Source: a virus. From it: 37,942 nt of DNA. Made by a program: the position numbers and the translations under genes. The notes under the pieces are model-generated. The model was not told the origin of the DNA. It saw nothing but the letters and a program-made list of their open reading frames with translations, and did not search any database. Below are positions 1-11,000 of the stretch, one piece after another. The stretch's first letter is position 1. Every line of letters starts with the position of its first letter. The stretch is from IMG/VR virus record IMGVR_UViG_3300043803_000633, positions 1 through 37,942 of that record. One strand, written 5' to 3'.

Positions 1-3000
1 CCCCTGCATCTCGGCGCTCGGTGCCTTGCCCTCGAACAGGTAGACCTCGAACGAGTAGGCGAACTGCTCGTGCGCCTTGCGCTTCTGGTCGAGCGTCATG
101 CCGTTCCACGTGGCGAGGCGCGCCTGCGGCGTGTCGCCGGCGATGCCTGCCCAGCGGAGCACTTCGTCCAGGTCGTTGACGATGCGCGCCGGGGCATCCG
201 GCATCTGCGCGACCTGCTCGTAGAACGTGAGGAATGCGTGCGCCGACTCGTGCAGGAACGTCGAAAGGTCGGCGGTCTTGTTGAGGATCGTGGTCAGCCG
301 GCGCGGGTCGAAGCCGCCGCGGGCGGGGCCTACTGCGGCCTGCTCGTATCGTCCTGCTTCTTCGAGGTACTGGGCAACGAGGCGCGTGGCTTCGCGGCGG
401 TAAGCATCAACACGCCGTCGCCCAGGAGCGCCTTGAGCTCGCCGCCCTTCATCTGCCGCACGGGCGGCTTCGTCTGGGATCCGGGTTTCATCGAGTGACC
501 TCCATCCAGTGTCGTGCGTGATTTCAACAACGCGGCCATCGCCAGCAAGGGCATCCGAGATTGTACGCGCAAGTACAGCGCCATCGACCCCGGGGTTGAG
601 ACTAATAATCATCGAGTCTTCAACCGTGGCGTGCCCCTGAATGCCAAGCGGGAACAACTTGGTTTCGTACAGGTTTCCAATGTCTTCGACGGTCGTTCCG
701 GGTTGGAGGCGCAGCACGACAATGTCGGCGGCCTCGGATCCCTGGAACTCGCTGGCCGACAGCGTGAACACCGCCTGCTGCGACAGCGCTTGGCCGACTG
801 CTTGGGCGACTTGGCGCACCAGCGGGCCAGGCGGCATCTTCAGTGCGAAACCAACGTTGGTGCTCCCCTCCCAGCCGCCGACCTGCATGACCATGTCTGC
901 CGCAATTCCGAACTCCTGCGTGATGTTCGGGATGATGTCTTCGGCAACGCGGACGCTGATCTCTTGCCGGAGCTGCGGAGTCAAGGACTCCCAACGACTG
1001 ACGAGTTCCGTGTTTGCCGGATCTGGCGCCACCTCAAACATGACGGACGCGGCCGTTGGCTGCGCGACGAATCGCTTTGCCTGGGCATCCGCCGCAGTGC
1101 GTGATACGCCCTCATATCCGGCTCCAGGCTGCATGTCGGTCGGAAGCGCCACCCATGACGGCATTGTGATCCCGCCGGCACGCTGCATGACGTCTGCACG
1201 CGCCTCGTCTATTCCGATCTCGCCGTCGACATACCGCTTCCATGTCGCGGCTACCGGGGCTTTCAGGCCGCCCTTCATCGCAGCTTCGAACATCCCGCGA
1301 ATCGCCTCCCAGGTGATCGACTGCATCTCACGCGGCTCAATCCCACGAGCCTCGGCGGCGCGGCGATATGCCTCATAGAAGACCGCATATCCGCCACCGA
1401 GCCCGAACATCGCGTTTCCGACACCACCGCCCAGGCCGTGCGCCACGAGTTTGTCTGTGCCGGCAAGCGGCATCAGATAGGCGGCGGCGATTGCGTGCGT
1501 GTCAATCGTCGCGAACCGTGGGTCCGCTGGGTTGAACAGGTTGTTGTAGAAATTCCTGACTTTGTGCTCTGCGCCGATCAGGAAGTGCACGTTCTCGGCG
1601 CGGCCATCGACATACGCTGCAATCGCCTTGGCGACCTCGTTGTAACTGCCGTACCTGATGCTTGCCGGGATTCCTGCATCGGTCAACATCGGCGACCCAA
1701 CGCCACCCTCCGGGCTGATCACCGGGTACGTTCGGTCGTTCTTCGTCTGGTCGAACCAGCGCACCATGATCGCCGCGAGGAAGAAGTCACGGTCTTCGAG
1801 AAGCTTTGACAGCGTGCGATCACCAATCGCATCGATGTTTCTCTGAGCCTCGACAACCTTCGCGGACGCAGCATCCAGCAGGGCGGCGATCTCATCTCGC
1901 TCCTTCTGCCATTCTTCGGCGGCCTTCTTGCCACGCTTGGGCTTGGCGGCATCGTGCTTGTCAAGCTGGCCCTGCTTCTTCGTGACGTCCTTGCGAAGCG
2001 AAGACAGATAGGCGTCCCGCATCTCCGCATCCATCGCTGCGGAACTCTGGGTCGCGACGATGTCGATGATCCTGATGCCAAGTCCGACGTTCTCGTACCA
2101 GTTCTTCTGCGGGGACAAGACCGCAAATACTGTCGCCGCCTGCATCGGAGACATGCCGTGTCTCTCGGACAGCCAATCAACGAGCCTCCTTCCGCCGACG
2201 TACCACATCCTGGCGCGGTCGCGGATTGCCGGATCCATCGCGTCGTGAAGCCACAGAAGATTGCTCTTCATGTGCTCGATGATCTGCTCAAGCTGCTGCT
2301 GCTCGGTTGCGCTTTCGTCGATTCGCACCGGAGCGTTCAACTCCTTGAACTTCGCAAGGTTCTTCGCAACGAACTTCTCGTCACGCAGGAACGCCGGGAA
2401 GTCTGCGAGCAACACATCGTTGAGCGCATCCTCGATTGGCTTCACCGCGGTCGGAACCCGCGTGGACATTGCGGCCTGCTCAAACAGCTTCGGGCTGGTG
2501 ATGTCGAATCGGCGCGACAGCGGCACGACGTTGCCGGCATCGTCGCGGGTGACGGGGTCGGCGAGTTTGATCTTGTTCTCATTGAGGACAACAGTTGAAA
2601 CAAATGTGCCCTCTACTGCATCTTTATCTTCGTCAAGCAGTTTGACGATGTCATACCCATCTACTGCGGCAGATTCCTGAATGTCTTTCCATCTTCGGCC
2701 ACTCCATGTTCCTTCCCAGTCATACAGCCGTCCGCTCAATACGGCATCCTCTGGTGATACAGATTCACCAGTAGACCGATCAACGAAATCCCATTCTCCA
2801 TCTTCCGCCCATTTGCGAATCCACGCTATTGCTTCGGGTGTTGGCTGAGTCAAATCAAGCGTTCGTCCACCAACATAGAAACGTCTTGCGCCACCTTCCT
2901 TGTTCGCATACTTGTCGGCAACGTCTTGATTTGTGGTCGTAAAGATTCCCGGTTCACGTCGTGCGCCACGTCGATATTCCGTGATTTGCGCTGCGTTCCG

Positions 3001-5535
3001 ATCTCCTCTCCACACAATTTCTGTAAGTCCACTTGCTCTCGCCGCCTCGTCCACCATCCGCTGCGCGGTCGCCATGTCGCCGCGCTCGACCGCCGCAAGA
3101 TAATCGGCGTCGAGCGTGGCGGCCTGCTCAAGCGGCGATGATGGAGCAACGGGGATTCCTGCCAGATTCAGGACCGCGGATTCCTTGATGGCCTCGTACA
3201 GGTTCTGGCCGCGCTTCGGCGTGATCTTGAACAGCGGGATGTTTCCTGCCGCAAGGTTTGGATCATCCTTTGATCTGAACCGCAGCGTCCCATACGGAAA
3301 CACGTATGCCTCGCCGCCGACAAGTTCGCCGGCCCACGTCCACCGACCTTCTTCCATTGCAGCAATGGAATCAACCATCCCACTCCGAAGCCCTTCGCGC
3401 ATGATGCTTTCGGAACGTTCGGCAGCCCCGGGACGAACGTCCTGATGAATCGCCAGCAGGTTCTTCACCGCATCGAAATCCTCGCGACTCCATGTCTTCG
3501 GGTCGCGTGTCAGGATGTCAATGTCTCGCTGCATTGCGGCGTTGCTTGTCGTTGCTGGGATGCCGAGTTGACTTGCGCGAGTCTGCAATTGCGAACGAGC
3601 AGACTGCTCAAGCGGCGCTGCCGGCGCAGCCATGCCCTCGCCCTCGACGCGGACGGGGAAACGCTCGTACACCTGCTTCGGGGTCAGCCCCATCGACGCC
3701 GCCTGCGTCACGTAGAAGTCGCGCATGAACTGCGCGCTCGAGCGCGCCGCACGCTCGTCCATCTGCCCGGTCGCCTGGATCTGCGACGCCAGCGTGTCCT
3801 CGATCTCACGCGCCTCCTGCACGAAGGTGCCGCTCGCTGACTCCTTCTCGGTCAGGATGCGCTCGGCGTCCTTCACGATCTCCTGCCGCCGCGCCTGGAA
3901 CTCCTGCGCCTCGGTCAGGCTCATCGCGTCCGGGTCGAGCCGCATGTGCGGCAGCAGCGCGTTCCCGAGGTCCGTGTTCGCCAGCCGCGCCCCGAACCGC
4001 GCCGTCTGGATCGTCACGTCCCCGCCCGTGGCGACCGCCTCGTCCACCTGCGCCTTGATCCCGGGCAGCACCTCCTCGAGCTGCGCCGCCGTCAGGCCGC
4101 TCTGCGCGAACAGCTCTTGTGCCGTGCGCCCGTCCACGTAGATCGTCTCGGCGGGGCCGTCCTTTGCCTGCGCCTCGAGGAACCGCTCGTATGCCTCCGG
4201 GCTGCGCTTGGCGAGCCTGCTGTCCTTGCCGGCCGTGGCAAGCTTCTCAAAGAACACCTGCTGCCGCTCGGTGTTGGCCGCACGGCTCAGGTCTACGTAC
4301 AGGTTCGCGCCCGGTCCGATGCCGCCCAGGATGGCCGACCCCATCGCGCCCTGCACGAAGGCGTCCACCACGCGCTCGGTGGCCTGCCGCAGGCCAGTCT
4401 CGCTGTCGATCCCGGACGCCGCCTTGGCGATCTCCTCGCCGGCGATGATGACCACCTCTTGGAGCGCCTCCTCGCTGGCCTCGGTCCCGACCTGGAGGAT
4501 GTAGCCCTTCCCGGCCGCTGCGAGCGCAGCGCGGGTCGTGGGCTGCGCCACGGCCTTGGACACCGCCTCGGCCATGAAGCGCTTGGCAAGCGCCTGGAAC
4601 GGCTTGGCGGCGATCTTCATGCCGACCACCTCGATCACGCCGTTCAGGAACCCGCCCGCCACGGACACCGGGATGGCAACGTCATCCTCGACGCCTTCCT
4701 CGCGCAGGTCGAGGTACAAGTTCCCGGCCTCCATCTGCCCGGTCGTGGCGACCACGCCTGCGGTCGCGCCGAGCGCGCCGCCGGCAATCGTGCCGAGGAC
4801 GGGCATCGCGCTGCCGACCGCCGCGCCGCCGACCGTGAACGTGCCGATCCCTCGGATCTGTGCAAGGTTCTGTGCGATGACCTCGGTGGTCGCGCCCAGG
4901 AACCCGACGTCCACCAGCTCGCGCATCCGGTCGCGGATCTTGGTCGCACGCTCAAAGTCCTCGGGCTGCGCCAGACCAGCCATTGCCCTGCCGCCGATCT
5001 CGCCGCGCTCGGCAACGAGCTGGCCACGCTCGAATCCGCGCCGCATTCCCGGGGTCATCCCGGTCACGTAGAACTGCACGTAGTCCAGCATGAACGGCCG
5101 GATCGTCCCCAGCACGTCGATGTCATCGTGAGCCGTCTCCGCGAACTCCTTGTTGGCGAGGAAATTCGCCATGACCGGGTCGGTGCGGAGGAAGTCCTTT
5201 GAGCGCAGGTCGGATAGGTACGCCTGCTGCTCGGCCCGCTGCATGTCGGCACGGGCCACCTCGGCCGGGATGCCGACCTTCCTGCCGACCTTGATGGCGC
5301 GTGCGGCCTCGTCCGGGTTGACGGCGCGTGCGCCGAGCACGGCGGCGTCGAGCGACTCCGTGTCCTTCTCCGCGATCTGCGCAGCCACCGGGTCGACGTC
5401 AGGCATTGCCATCGTCGGCTGCGAGGTCGGGATGGCCGCACGTGACGCGATCTCGGACGCAATCGGGTCTAGATCGTCCTGGACCTGCGAGGGCGAGAAT
5501 CGTGCCATGCGCTCGTTGATGTCCGGCTCGATCAC
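1..5535 (-). CDS. Giant polyvalent virion (injected) protein, C-terminus cut by window edge
   Basis: An open frame of 1,845 codons runs without a stop to the left edge. The chosen start is GTG at 5535, which overlaps the stop of the upstream internal virion gene (GTGA) and has GGAAGGG upstream; ATG at 5508 is an alternative. Residues about 228-268 are a glycine/alanine-rich hydrophobic stretch, followed near 350 by TEASEEALQE, as in other injected phage proteins. Residues about 835-1010 look like the ADP-ribosyltransferase domain of phage polyvalent proteins: EIVWRGDRN at the front, GIFTTTNQDVADKYA in the middle, and the typical ending DDAGNVVPLSRRFD. Residues about 1075-1360 carry LSPQKNWYEN, HKVRNFYNN and IDTHA, resembling a helix-hairpin-helix-like phage domain. 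Near the cut end, HESAH (1762-1766) is a zincin-type HExxH motif. It is the last of the internal virion genes, so it is probably packaged and ejected with the DNA. The domain names are inference. Confidence 0.85.
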   Translation of the reverse strand, partial: MIEPDINERMARFSPSQVQDDLDPIASEIASRAAIPTSQPTMAMPDVDPVAAQIAEKDTESLDAAVLGARAVNPDEAARAIKVGRKVGIPAEVARADMQRAEQQAYLSDLRSKDFLRTDPVMANFLANKEFAETAHDDIDVLGTIRPFMLDYVQFYVTGMTPGMRRGFERGQLVAERGEIGGRAMAGLAQPEDFERATKIRDRMRELVDVGFLGATTEVIAQNLAQIRGIGTFTVGGAAVGSAMPVLGTIAGGALGATAGVVATTGQMEAGNLYLDLREEGVEDDVAIPVSVAGGFLNGVIEVVGMKIAAKPFQALAKRFMAEAVSKAVAQPTTRAALAAAGKGYILQVGTEASEEALQEVVIIAGEEIAKAASGIDSETGLRQATERVVDAFVQGAMGSAILGGIGPGANLYVDLSRAANTERQQVFFEKLATAGKDSRLAKRSPEAYERFLEAQAKDGPAETIYVDGRTAQELFAQSGLTAAQLEEVLPGIKAQVDEAVATGGDVTIQTARFGARLANTDLGNALLPHMRLDPDAMSLTEAQEFQARRQEIVKDAERILTEKESASGTFVQEAREIEDTLASQIQATGQMDERAARSSAQFMRDFYVTQAASMGLTPKQVYERFPVRVEGEGMAAPAAPLEQSARSQLQTRASQLGIPATTSNAAMQRDIDILTRDPKTWSREDFDAVKNLLAIHQDVRPGAAERSESIMREGLRSGMVDSIAAMEEGRWTWAGELVGGEAYVFPYGTLRFRSKDDPNLAAGNIPLFKITPKRGQNLYEAIKESAVLNLAGIPVAPSSPLEQAATLDADYLAAVERGDMATAQRMVDEAARASGLTEIVWRGDRNAAQITEYRRGARREPGIFTTTNQDVADKYANKEGGARRFYVGGRTLDLTQPTPEAIAWIRKWAEDGEWDFVDRSTGESVSPEDAVLSGRLYDWEGTWSGRRWKDIQESAAVDGYDIVKLLDEDKDAVEGTFVSTVVLNENKIKLADPVTRDDAGNVVPLSRRFDITSPKLFEQAAMSTRVPTAVKPIEDALNDVLLADFPAFLRDEKFVAKNLAKFKELNAPVRIDESATEQQQLEQIIEHMKSNLLWLHDAMDPAIRDRARMWYVGGRRLVDWLSERHGMSPMQAATVFAVLSPQKNWYENVGLGIRIIDIVATQSSAAMDAEMRDAYLSSLRKDVTKKQGQLDKHDAAKPKRGKKAAEEWQKERDEIAALLDAASAKVVEAQRNIDAIGDRTLSKLLEDRDFFLAAIMVRWFDQTKNDRTYPVISPEGGVGSPMLTDAGIPASIRYGSYNEVAKAIAAYVDGRAENVHFLIGAEHKVRNFYNNLFNPADPRFATIDTHAIAAAYLMPLAGTDKLVAHGLGGGVGNAMFGLGGGYAVFYEAYRRAAEARGIEPREMQSITWEAIRGMFEAAMKGGLKAPVAATWKRYVDGEIGIDEARADVMQRAGGITMPSWVALPTDMQPGAGYEGVSRTAADAQAKRFVAQPTAASVMFEVAPDPANTELVSRWESLTPQLRQEISVRVAEDIIPNITQEFGIAADMVMQVGGWEGSTNVGFALKMPPGPLVRQVAQAVGQALSQQAVFTLSASEFQGSEAADIVVLRLQPGTTVEDIGNLYETKLFPLGIQGHATVEDSMIISLNPGVDGAVLARTISDALAGDGRVVEITHDTGWRSLDETRIPDEAARAADEGRRAQGAPGRRRVDAYRREATRLVAQYLEEAGRYEQAAVGPARGGFDPRRLTTILNKTADLSTFLHESAHAFLTFYEQVAQMPDAPARIVNDLDEVLRWAGIAGDTPQARLATWNGMTLDQKRKAHEQFAYSFEVYLFEGKAPSAEMQG

Positions 5536-7304
5536 TTCGGCTTGCCCTTCCGGGTCCAGTATTCAAGGATCTGCGCCTCTGTCGGGGACGCGATGCCGGC
5601 GCGGACGAGCTGTTGCTCAGCCATGCGGTACTGAGCGATGGGCACTTCCTGCCCGCCGATGTCGTAGTACGCCTTCCCGAGCTCCTCCTGCGTCATCATG
5701 GCGACGGGGACTCGGCGGTCGCTCCAGAACCTGACGGCCACGTATGCCTCGTCGGTGATGGCCTTGCGGATGATGTTGCGCTTTTCGTCCGGGCTGATCT
5801 TTCCGCCGCGCTCGCGCTGCGCGACCTCGATTATCTGCTTGACGTTGTTTCTGAAGATGAGGCTCGCCTGCTTGTCCTTCGTGCCTTCCTTCGGGCTGAC
5901 GTACCTGTCCATGCCCATGTCTACGAGCAGGCGGTTGATGTCATCCGCATCGACCTGTGCCTCGATGATCTTCTCGGGCTGGTTCATCTCCGACAGCAGC
6001 CTGACGTAGGTGCCTGGCGTCATCTTCGTGCGGTTGCGCTCGAGCCACTCGCGGGTGAGCATGGCCGGGTTGCGCGCCAGCTCCTCCTGCACGCCGATCT
6101 CGTCAGACTCGCGCTGCTGCGCGTAGAACGACTGTCGGTCCTTCGGGCTCAGTGCGGCCATCTGGCTCTCAAGCGCCGGCGGCAGGTTGAACATGGAGTT
6201 GCCCGGCACCGCCATGTGGTTCTCGTAGGCGTCGATCAGGGCGCGGTATTCCTGCGTCCTGAGCGCCTCGTCCTGCGCGTACTGCGTCCTGAGCTGCGAC
6301 TGCACCGCCTTGCGGACGTCATCGTCCTTGATTGACTCGGCGCGCTCGAGCGCATCGCGCAGCGTGGCCGGCGGTTCGGCGCCCTCGGTCGCTTCCTGCC
6401 CATAGGTCTTAGGGTCGCTCTTGGCGTACAGCGTGCCCGTTTCCTTGATGCTTGCCGTGAGTTCGCCGATGACGGCGCGCTGCTGGTTGGTCATCACGCT
6501 CTCGCGCAGCGCCTGCGCCGCCCTGGCGTCGAGCATCTCCTTGGTGTCCGGGTCGGACAGGAACTCGTCGGCTGCGGCGTACTCGCCGTTGACGAGCATG
6601 GAATCCACGATGCCCTTCGCCATCCGGTCGTGGACCTTCTGCTCGAGCTGTTTCATCTGCGCCGAGTCCGGCGCGTAGCCCATGAGCTCGCCGGCCTTGC
6701 GGGCCTCGTCGACGGCCGTGTCTGCGTAGGCGGCGTACCGGAGCATCCCGACCGGGCGCCCGGCGGCGTCTTTCTCGTTGCGGCTTGCCCAGGCGAAGAT
6801 GGCGTTGTCGGCGTTCACCTCGCTGCGTGCGATGGCCTCGTTCGTGTTCCAGACGCGCACCTGGCCGTTGCGGTGCTGCTGCATCCGGCTCTGAAACATC
6901 CCCATGTTCCGGGCGAGGATCGGGGCGAACATGGCCCGCTGCGTGTCGTTCTTCAGGGTGTCCATCGCGGACGCGCCGGCCTGCGACAACTCGCCCATCG
7001 CAGCCTCGAAGTCGCGCTCGGACTGCTGCCCGACCGTGCCGAGGAAGCGGTCGGCCACGCGCTGCATGGCCGTCGTGCCCATCACGTCGGCCTGCTTGGT
7101 CGTGGCATCGTCGATACCGTCCTGGATCGCGGAACCCAGCCGGAAGGCGGCGTTGCCAGCCCCGGTCATCGCCTGCCCAAAGCGGGCGAGCTGCGGCCCG
7201 GCGAGGTTCTCGGCGGCCTGCACGCCCGGCGCCTGGAACTGGCCGATGTCGCCCGGCGCCTGCGGCGCGACCTGCGGGACGAACGTGGTCGGTACGGTGG
7301 GCAT
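5532..7304 (-). CDS. Internal virion protein (590 aa)
   Basis: This 590-residue protein is mostly hydrophilic, predicted helical, and rich in Ala, Gln, Glu and Met, with a proline-rich start (MPTVPTTFVPQVAPQAPGDI). It has no catalytic motif that I recognise. It lies between a membrane-prone 238-residue protein and the giant polyvalent protein. That position and composition match the second internal core protein of BPP-1/BcepC6B-type podoviruses, comparable in place to T7 gp15. It likely forms part of the ejection apparatus that crosses the periplasm. GAGGATCTGACC precedes the ATG, and the stop overlaps the GTG of the next gene, so translation is probably coupled. Function is inferred from order only. 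Confidence 0.85.
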   Translation of the reverse strand: MPTVPTTFVPQVAPQAPGDIGQFQAPGVQAAENLAGPQLARFGQAMTGAGNAAFRLGSAIQDGIDDATTKQADVMGTTAMQRVADRFLGTVGQQSERDFEAAMGELSQAGASAMDTLKNDTQRAMFAPILARNMGMFQSRMQQHRNGQVRVWNTNEAIARSEVNADNAIFAWASRNEKDAAGRPVGMLRYAAYADTAVDEARKAGELMGYAPDSAQMKQLEQKVHDRMAKGIVDSMLVNGEYAAADEFLSDPDTKEMLDARAAQALRESVMTNQQRAVIGELTASIKETGTLYAKSDPKTYGQEATEGAEPPATLRDALERAESIKDDDVRKAVQSQLRTQYAQDEALRTQEYRALIDAYENHMAVPGNSMFNLPPALESQMAALSPKDRQSFYAQQRESDEIGVQEELARNPAMLTREWLERNRTKMTPGTYVRLLSEMNQPEKIIEAQVDADDINRLLVDMGMDRYVSPKEGTKDKQASLIFRNNVKQIIEVAQRERGGKISPDEKRNIIRKAITDEAYVAVRFWSDRRVPVAMMTQEELGKAYYDIGGQEVPIAQYRMAEQQLVRAGIASPTEAQILEYWTRKGKPK

Positions 7305-7307
7305 TGG

Positions 7308-8024
7308 TCAGATCCTCTGCGTTCCCACGCCGGAGAGCAATTCCTCGATGCGTCGGTTCCTGGCCCACGTGGACCCGATCTCGGTGGCGCTGCCGAGGAG
7401 GCTGGTGCCGAGGGCCATGCCGGGGTAGATCGTTCCTGCGGTCGCCTCGAGGTTCCGGGCCGAGATCCCGGCCATCGTGGCCTGCGCGCCGAGGTTCGTG
7501 GCGGCGAGGCGGGCGGCCTCCTGCTCGCGCACGGTGGCGGCGCTGATGCTCAGGCGGTCGATCTCGGCCATCAGGTCCATGCTGCCGATGATCTCGCGTG
7601 CAGAGCCTGCGCCGAGGACAGCCCCGCGTGCGGCCAGTGACGCCCGTGCGCCGGCCCGGGCCTGCCCGGCGCGCATTCCCATGATCCCGGCCCGCATGGC
7701 GCCCTCGCGGCCGACCTGCGCGGCGGTGAACTCAGCGCCCTGCCGGTTGATGCGGGCCATCTCGCCAGCAAACCGCTGGTTCTGCGCCTGCATCTTGAGG
7801 GCGTTCTTCTGGCTCTCGGCGGCGTAGTACGACCCGATGGCGCTCGACGCGGCCCCGAAGATCGAGACAATCGGCCCGGCGACGGTCATGCCCTCGGCGA
7901 AGGCCGGGGCGAAGCCCTGCATGAAGGTGCCGCCCGCCGGCGCGGCGCTGGTCAGCATGGTGCCGACCTCCCGCGTCTGGTACGGCATGTTGAGCATCCA
8001 CTGCTGGGCCGGGGTCAGATTCAT
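7308..8024 (-). CDS. Internal virion protein, membrane-prone (238 aa)
   Basis: The protein has a Gly/Ala-rich hydrophobic segment at residues about 45-68, followed by a long Ala/Gln/Arg helical part (AESQKNALKMQAQNQRFAGE onward). This resembles the small internal virion protein of podoviruses (T7 gp14 by position), which enters the outer membrane during DNA ejection. The start is well supported: GGAGG lies five bases before the ATG, one base after the stop of the tail-tube gene. It is the first of three consecutive ejection-protein genes. The assignment rests on composition and synteny, not on a diagnostic motif. Confidence 0.8.
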   Translation of the reverse strand: MNLTPAQQWMLNMPYQTREVGTMLTSAAPAGGTFMQGFAPAFAEGMTVAGPIVSIFGAASSAIGSYYAAESQKNALKMQAQNQRFAGEMARINRQGAEFTAAQVGREGAMRAGIMGMRAGQARAGARASLAARGAVLGAGSAREIIGSMDLMAEIDRLSISAATVREQEAARLAATNLGAQATMAGISARNLEATAGTIYPGMALGTSLLGSATEIGSTWARNRRIEELLSGVGTQRI

Positions 8025-8025
8025 G

Positions 8026-11000
8026 TCATCCTCCGATGGCGACCTCGAGCGTCAGCCCGACGATGGTCAGGGGCAGCGGGTCAGACTGCCGCACGAAGAT
8101 CCGCCCGGCCTGCTGCCAGGACGGCGTCAGCTTCACGCCGATCTCGTCCGTCTTCAGGGCCGGCGGGCTGCCGTATGGCTCGGTCGTGCGCTGCTTGGCC
8201 TCCACGAGGTTGTCAAGGCTTGGGCCGATGAAGATGCCGCTTGAGCGGTACACGCGCAGGAACGCCTCGTTGATGTTCTTGGCGCGGCCCTGCCCGAATG
8301 CCTCCATCTGGAGCGTCATCGGCAGCGTCTCGAGGTCGCTGTCGTAGGGCAGGCCGACATGCACCACGGTCGATGCGCGCTGGAGAGCGACCGTCCCGGC
8401 CGTCACGACCTTCTGCGGCATCACGGCACCGTCCGCGAGGATGCTCACGGTCTTGCCCTCGAGGTGCCCGAGGCCCGAGATGGAGTCGCGTGCGAACGAC
8501 CACCGCGTGGTCGCCACGCCGCGCAGGGCGGGCGCGATCACCTTGTCCACCTTGGCGGTCGCCACCGTGGTGCTCGACGTGCCGAGGATCGTCAGGCGGT
8601 ACTGCGTGCCGTCCGTGGCCGTGATGACGATGGCGTCGTTCACGTCCGTGGTCGCCGGGAACTGGAAGATCGCGGCGCTCGCCGTCACGGTCAGGACGTC
8701 GGCCGGACCCCAGGTCGAGCCGCCCGTCACCGTCACCGTGGTCGAGCCCGTGTTCGTGCCGTCGTAGCTCAGGCCGCTGTCCACGAAGAAGCAGTCCTCG
8801 ATGTCGCCGACCAGCCGGCTCGCCATGCGCTCGACGTACCGCTTGGTCACGCCGCCAATGGTGCGCTTGACCACCACGTACAGGCGGTCCTCGACGCCCT
8901 CGGCGACCGCCGTGCAGGACTCGAACGACCCGTCCGTGTCATGGCGGTGCCATGCGCCGATCTGCTGCTCGGGGATGTAGGTGAGGCCCAGCAGCCTGCC
9001 CGTGCTCGAGATGAACCACAGGAGCGGCTGCGGAGCCTTGCTGTAGCACATGTCCGAGATGTCGAAGTTGTCGAACAGGTGCGTGGCGCGCAGGCTCAGG
9101 TCGCCCGTCACGAATCCGCTGGCCTGCCACGAGTAGCCGAGCTCGCGCACGTGGCCGTCGCGGGCCGAGCAGTAGACCACCGTGTTGTTGACGATGGACG
9201 GCTGGACGTTGTTGGCCCCGACGTATGCCTGCGGGCGCACGGAGATCGTGGTCGGGGTGATGACGTCGCTGTTGACCGGGGAGATTCGCCACTCTGCGGC
9301 GCTCGTCAGCGCGAGGAGCTGCGTGAGCGGCACCAAGTGGCGGATGGTGTTCGCCTCGCGGGCGGCCACGGTGAAGGAGATGCGGTCGGTGTCCTGCACC
9401 GGGATGTGGTAGGACATGTCGCTCTCGGTGCCCGTGCGGGTCATCCAGAGCGTCTGGGGCGCGAGCGTGGTCCCGGCGAAGACGCGGCGCTGCTCGAAGT
9501 AGCTGACCGCGCCGGGGAACTGGACCGCCGACAGGACCGCCGCACCGAACGTGGCGCTCGACCCGCCTGCCGCCGAGGTGACGGTGATGGTCGGGCTGGT
9601 GTAGTTGCGCCCGCCGTTCACGACCCGGATGGCGGTAATGACGCCGCCCTGGACGATGGGCTCGAGCACGGCCCCGGTCCCCGTGGTGTCGGTGACGCCG
9701 ATGGTGACGCTGCCATAGACCAGCGGCGTGAGCGTCGGCAGGAGCCGTGCGCCGCTGCCGACCACAATTGGGGCGGGGAAGGCGCTGGTATCCGCACCGC
9801 CTACCGAGAAGGTCGGGTCGCTGTACAGGCTTCCGCCGGCCGTGACGGCCACCGCCGTGATGACGCCCGCCGACTCGGTCACGGTGAACGTGGCGCCGCT
9901 CCCGGTCGGGTCGGCCACGGTCACCGATTCGCCGCTGTCGTAGTCCGTGCCGCCGGCGATGACCGCCACCGTCTGAAACGAACCGCCGCTCACCACCGTC
10001 GATCCGTAGCCCGAGCCGCCGTTTGTGACCGGGACCGAAAGGATCGCGCCCGGGACGAACGTCGTGTCCGCGATGGGCGGCGTGATCCCGAGGTTCGGGG
10101 CGATGTTGTTGTCCGTGAACGACAGCGACTGCGTCTGCCCGATGTACCCGTACAGGCCGCTCTGGCGCTTGTAGACGTTGTAGAGCGCCGCGCCAGCAGA
10201 CGCCGCCCACGTGACCGTGTTGCTCGATCCTGGCGCGTTCAGGTTGTTCGTGACGCTCACCGCCGCGCTCGGTGCGCTCTCGTCGATCCCGTTGTCAGCG
10301 AAGGCCGTCACCACGTAGTACGAGTCCGAGTCGATGGTCTTCGCGCCGAACTGCACGAATCCGCCGCCCGACCACGCCGTGAACGAGGTCGTGTTCACCG
10401 GGACGCCGCTGTCGTATGCGCGCAGCGACAGCGTGTTCACGGCGGGCGTCGAGTTCACGGTGTAGAACCCGCGCACCTGGGTCATCGTGCCGCCGTCCAC
10501 GTAGACCGGGTCATCGACCGCGAGGCCGTGGTTGCCGATGGTCGTGATGACGCCCGGGTTCGCCTGCGTGAATGCCGTGATGTTGAGCGCCTGCCCACGG
10601 TTGGCAGTCACCGCGACCGATGTCGGGGTGCTGACGGTCGGCACGAACGAGATCGTGGACAGCACCCACGTGGTCGCACCCAGCCGGCGCAGCTCGCGGG
10701 GCGCGTAGTTGGGGTGGACGAGCGTCAGCACGTCCGCCGACTGCACGTAGTGGATGTCGAACAGGTCGGCCTCGGCGTAGGGATTCGGGATCTCGTAGAT
10801 CCCCGCCGGGAGCGCGTACCAGTACGTGGCGTTCGGCGGTGCGTTGCCCGTGGTCGCCGCGATGCAGTAGTAGTTCACGCCGCCCGAGGAGACGAGCGCG
10901 CCGACCGCATAGGCCGTGGCCCCGTTGTAGGCGGCAGGCGTGCCGGGGCCGAGCGTGGCGCCCTGCGTGTGGAAGCGGAAGTAGCCCGCGCCGAGCTCGA

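Noticed and set aside
3946-5202. 418-codon plus-strand open frame
   Set aside because: Antisense shadow of the giant virion protein, which is open throughout and has recognisable domains.
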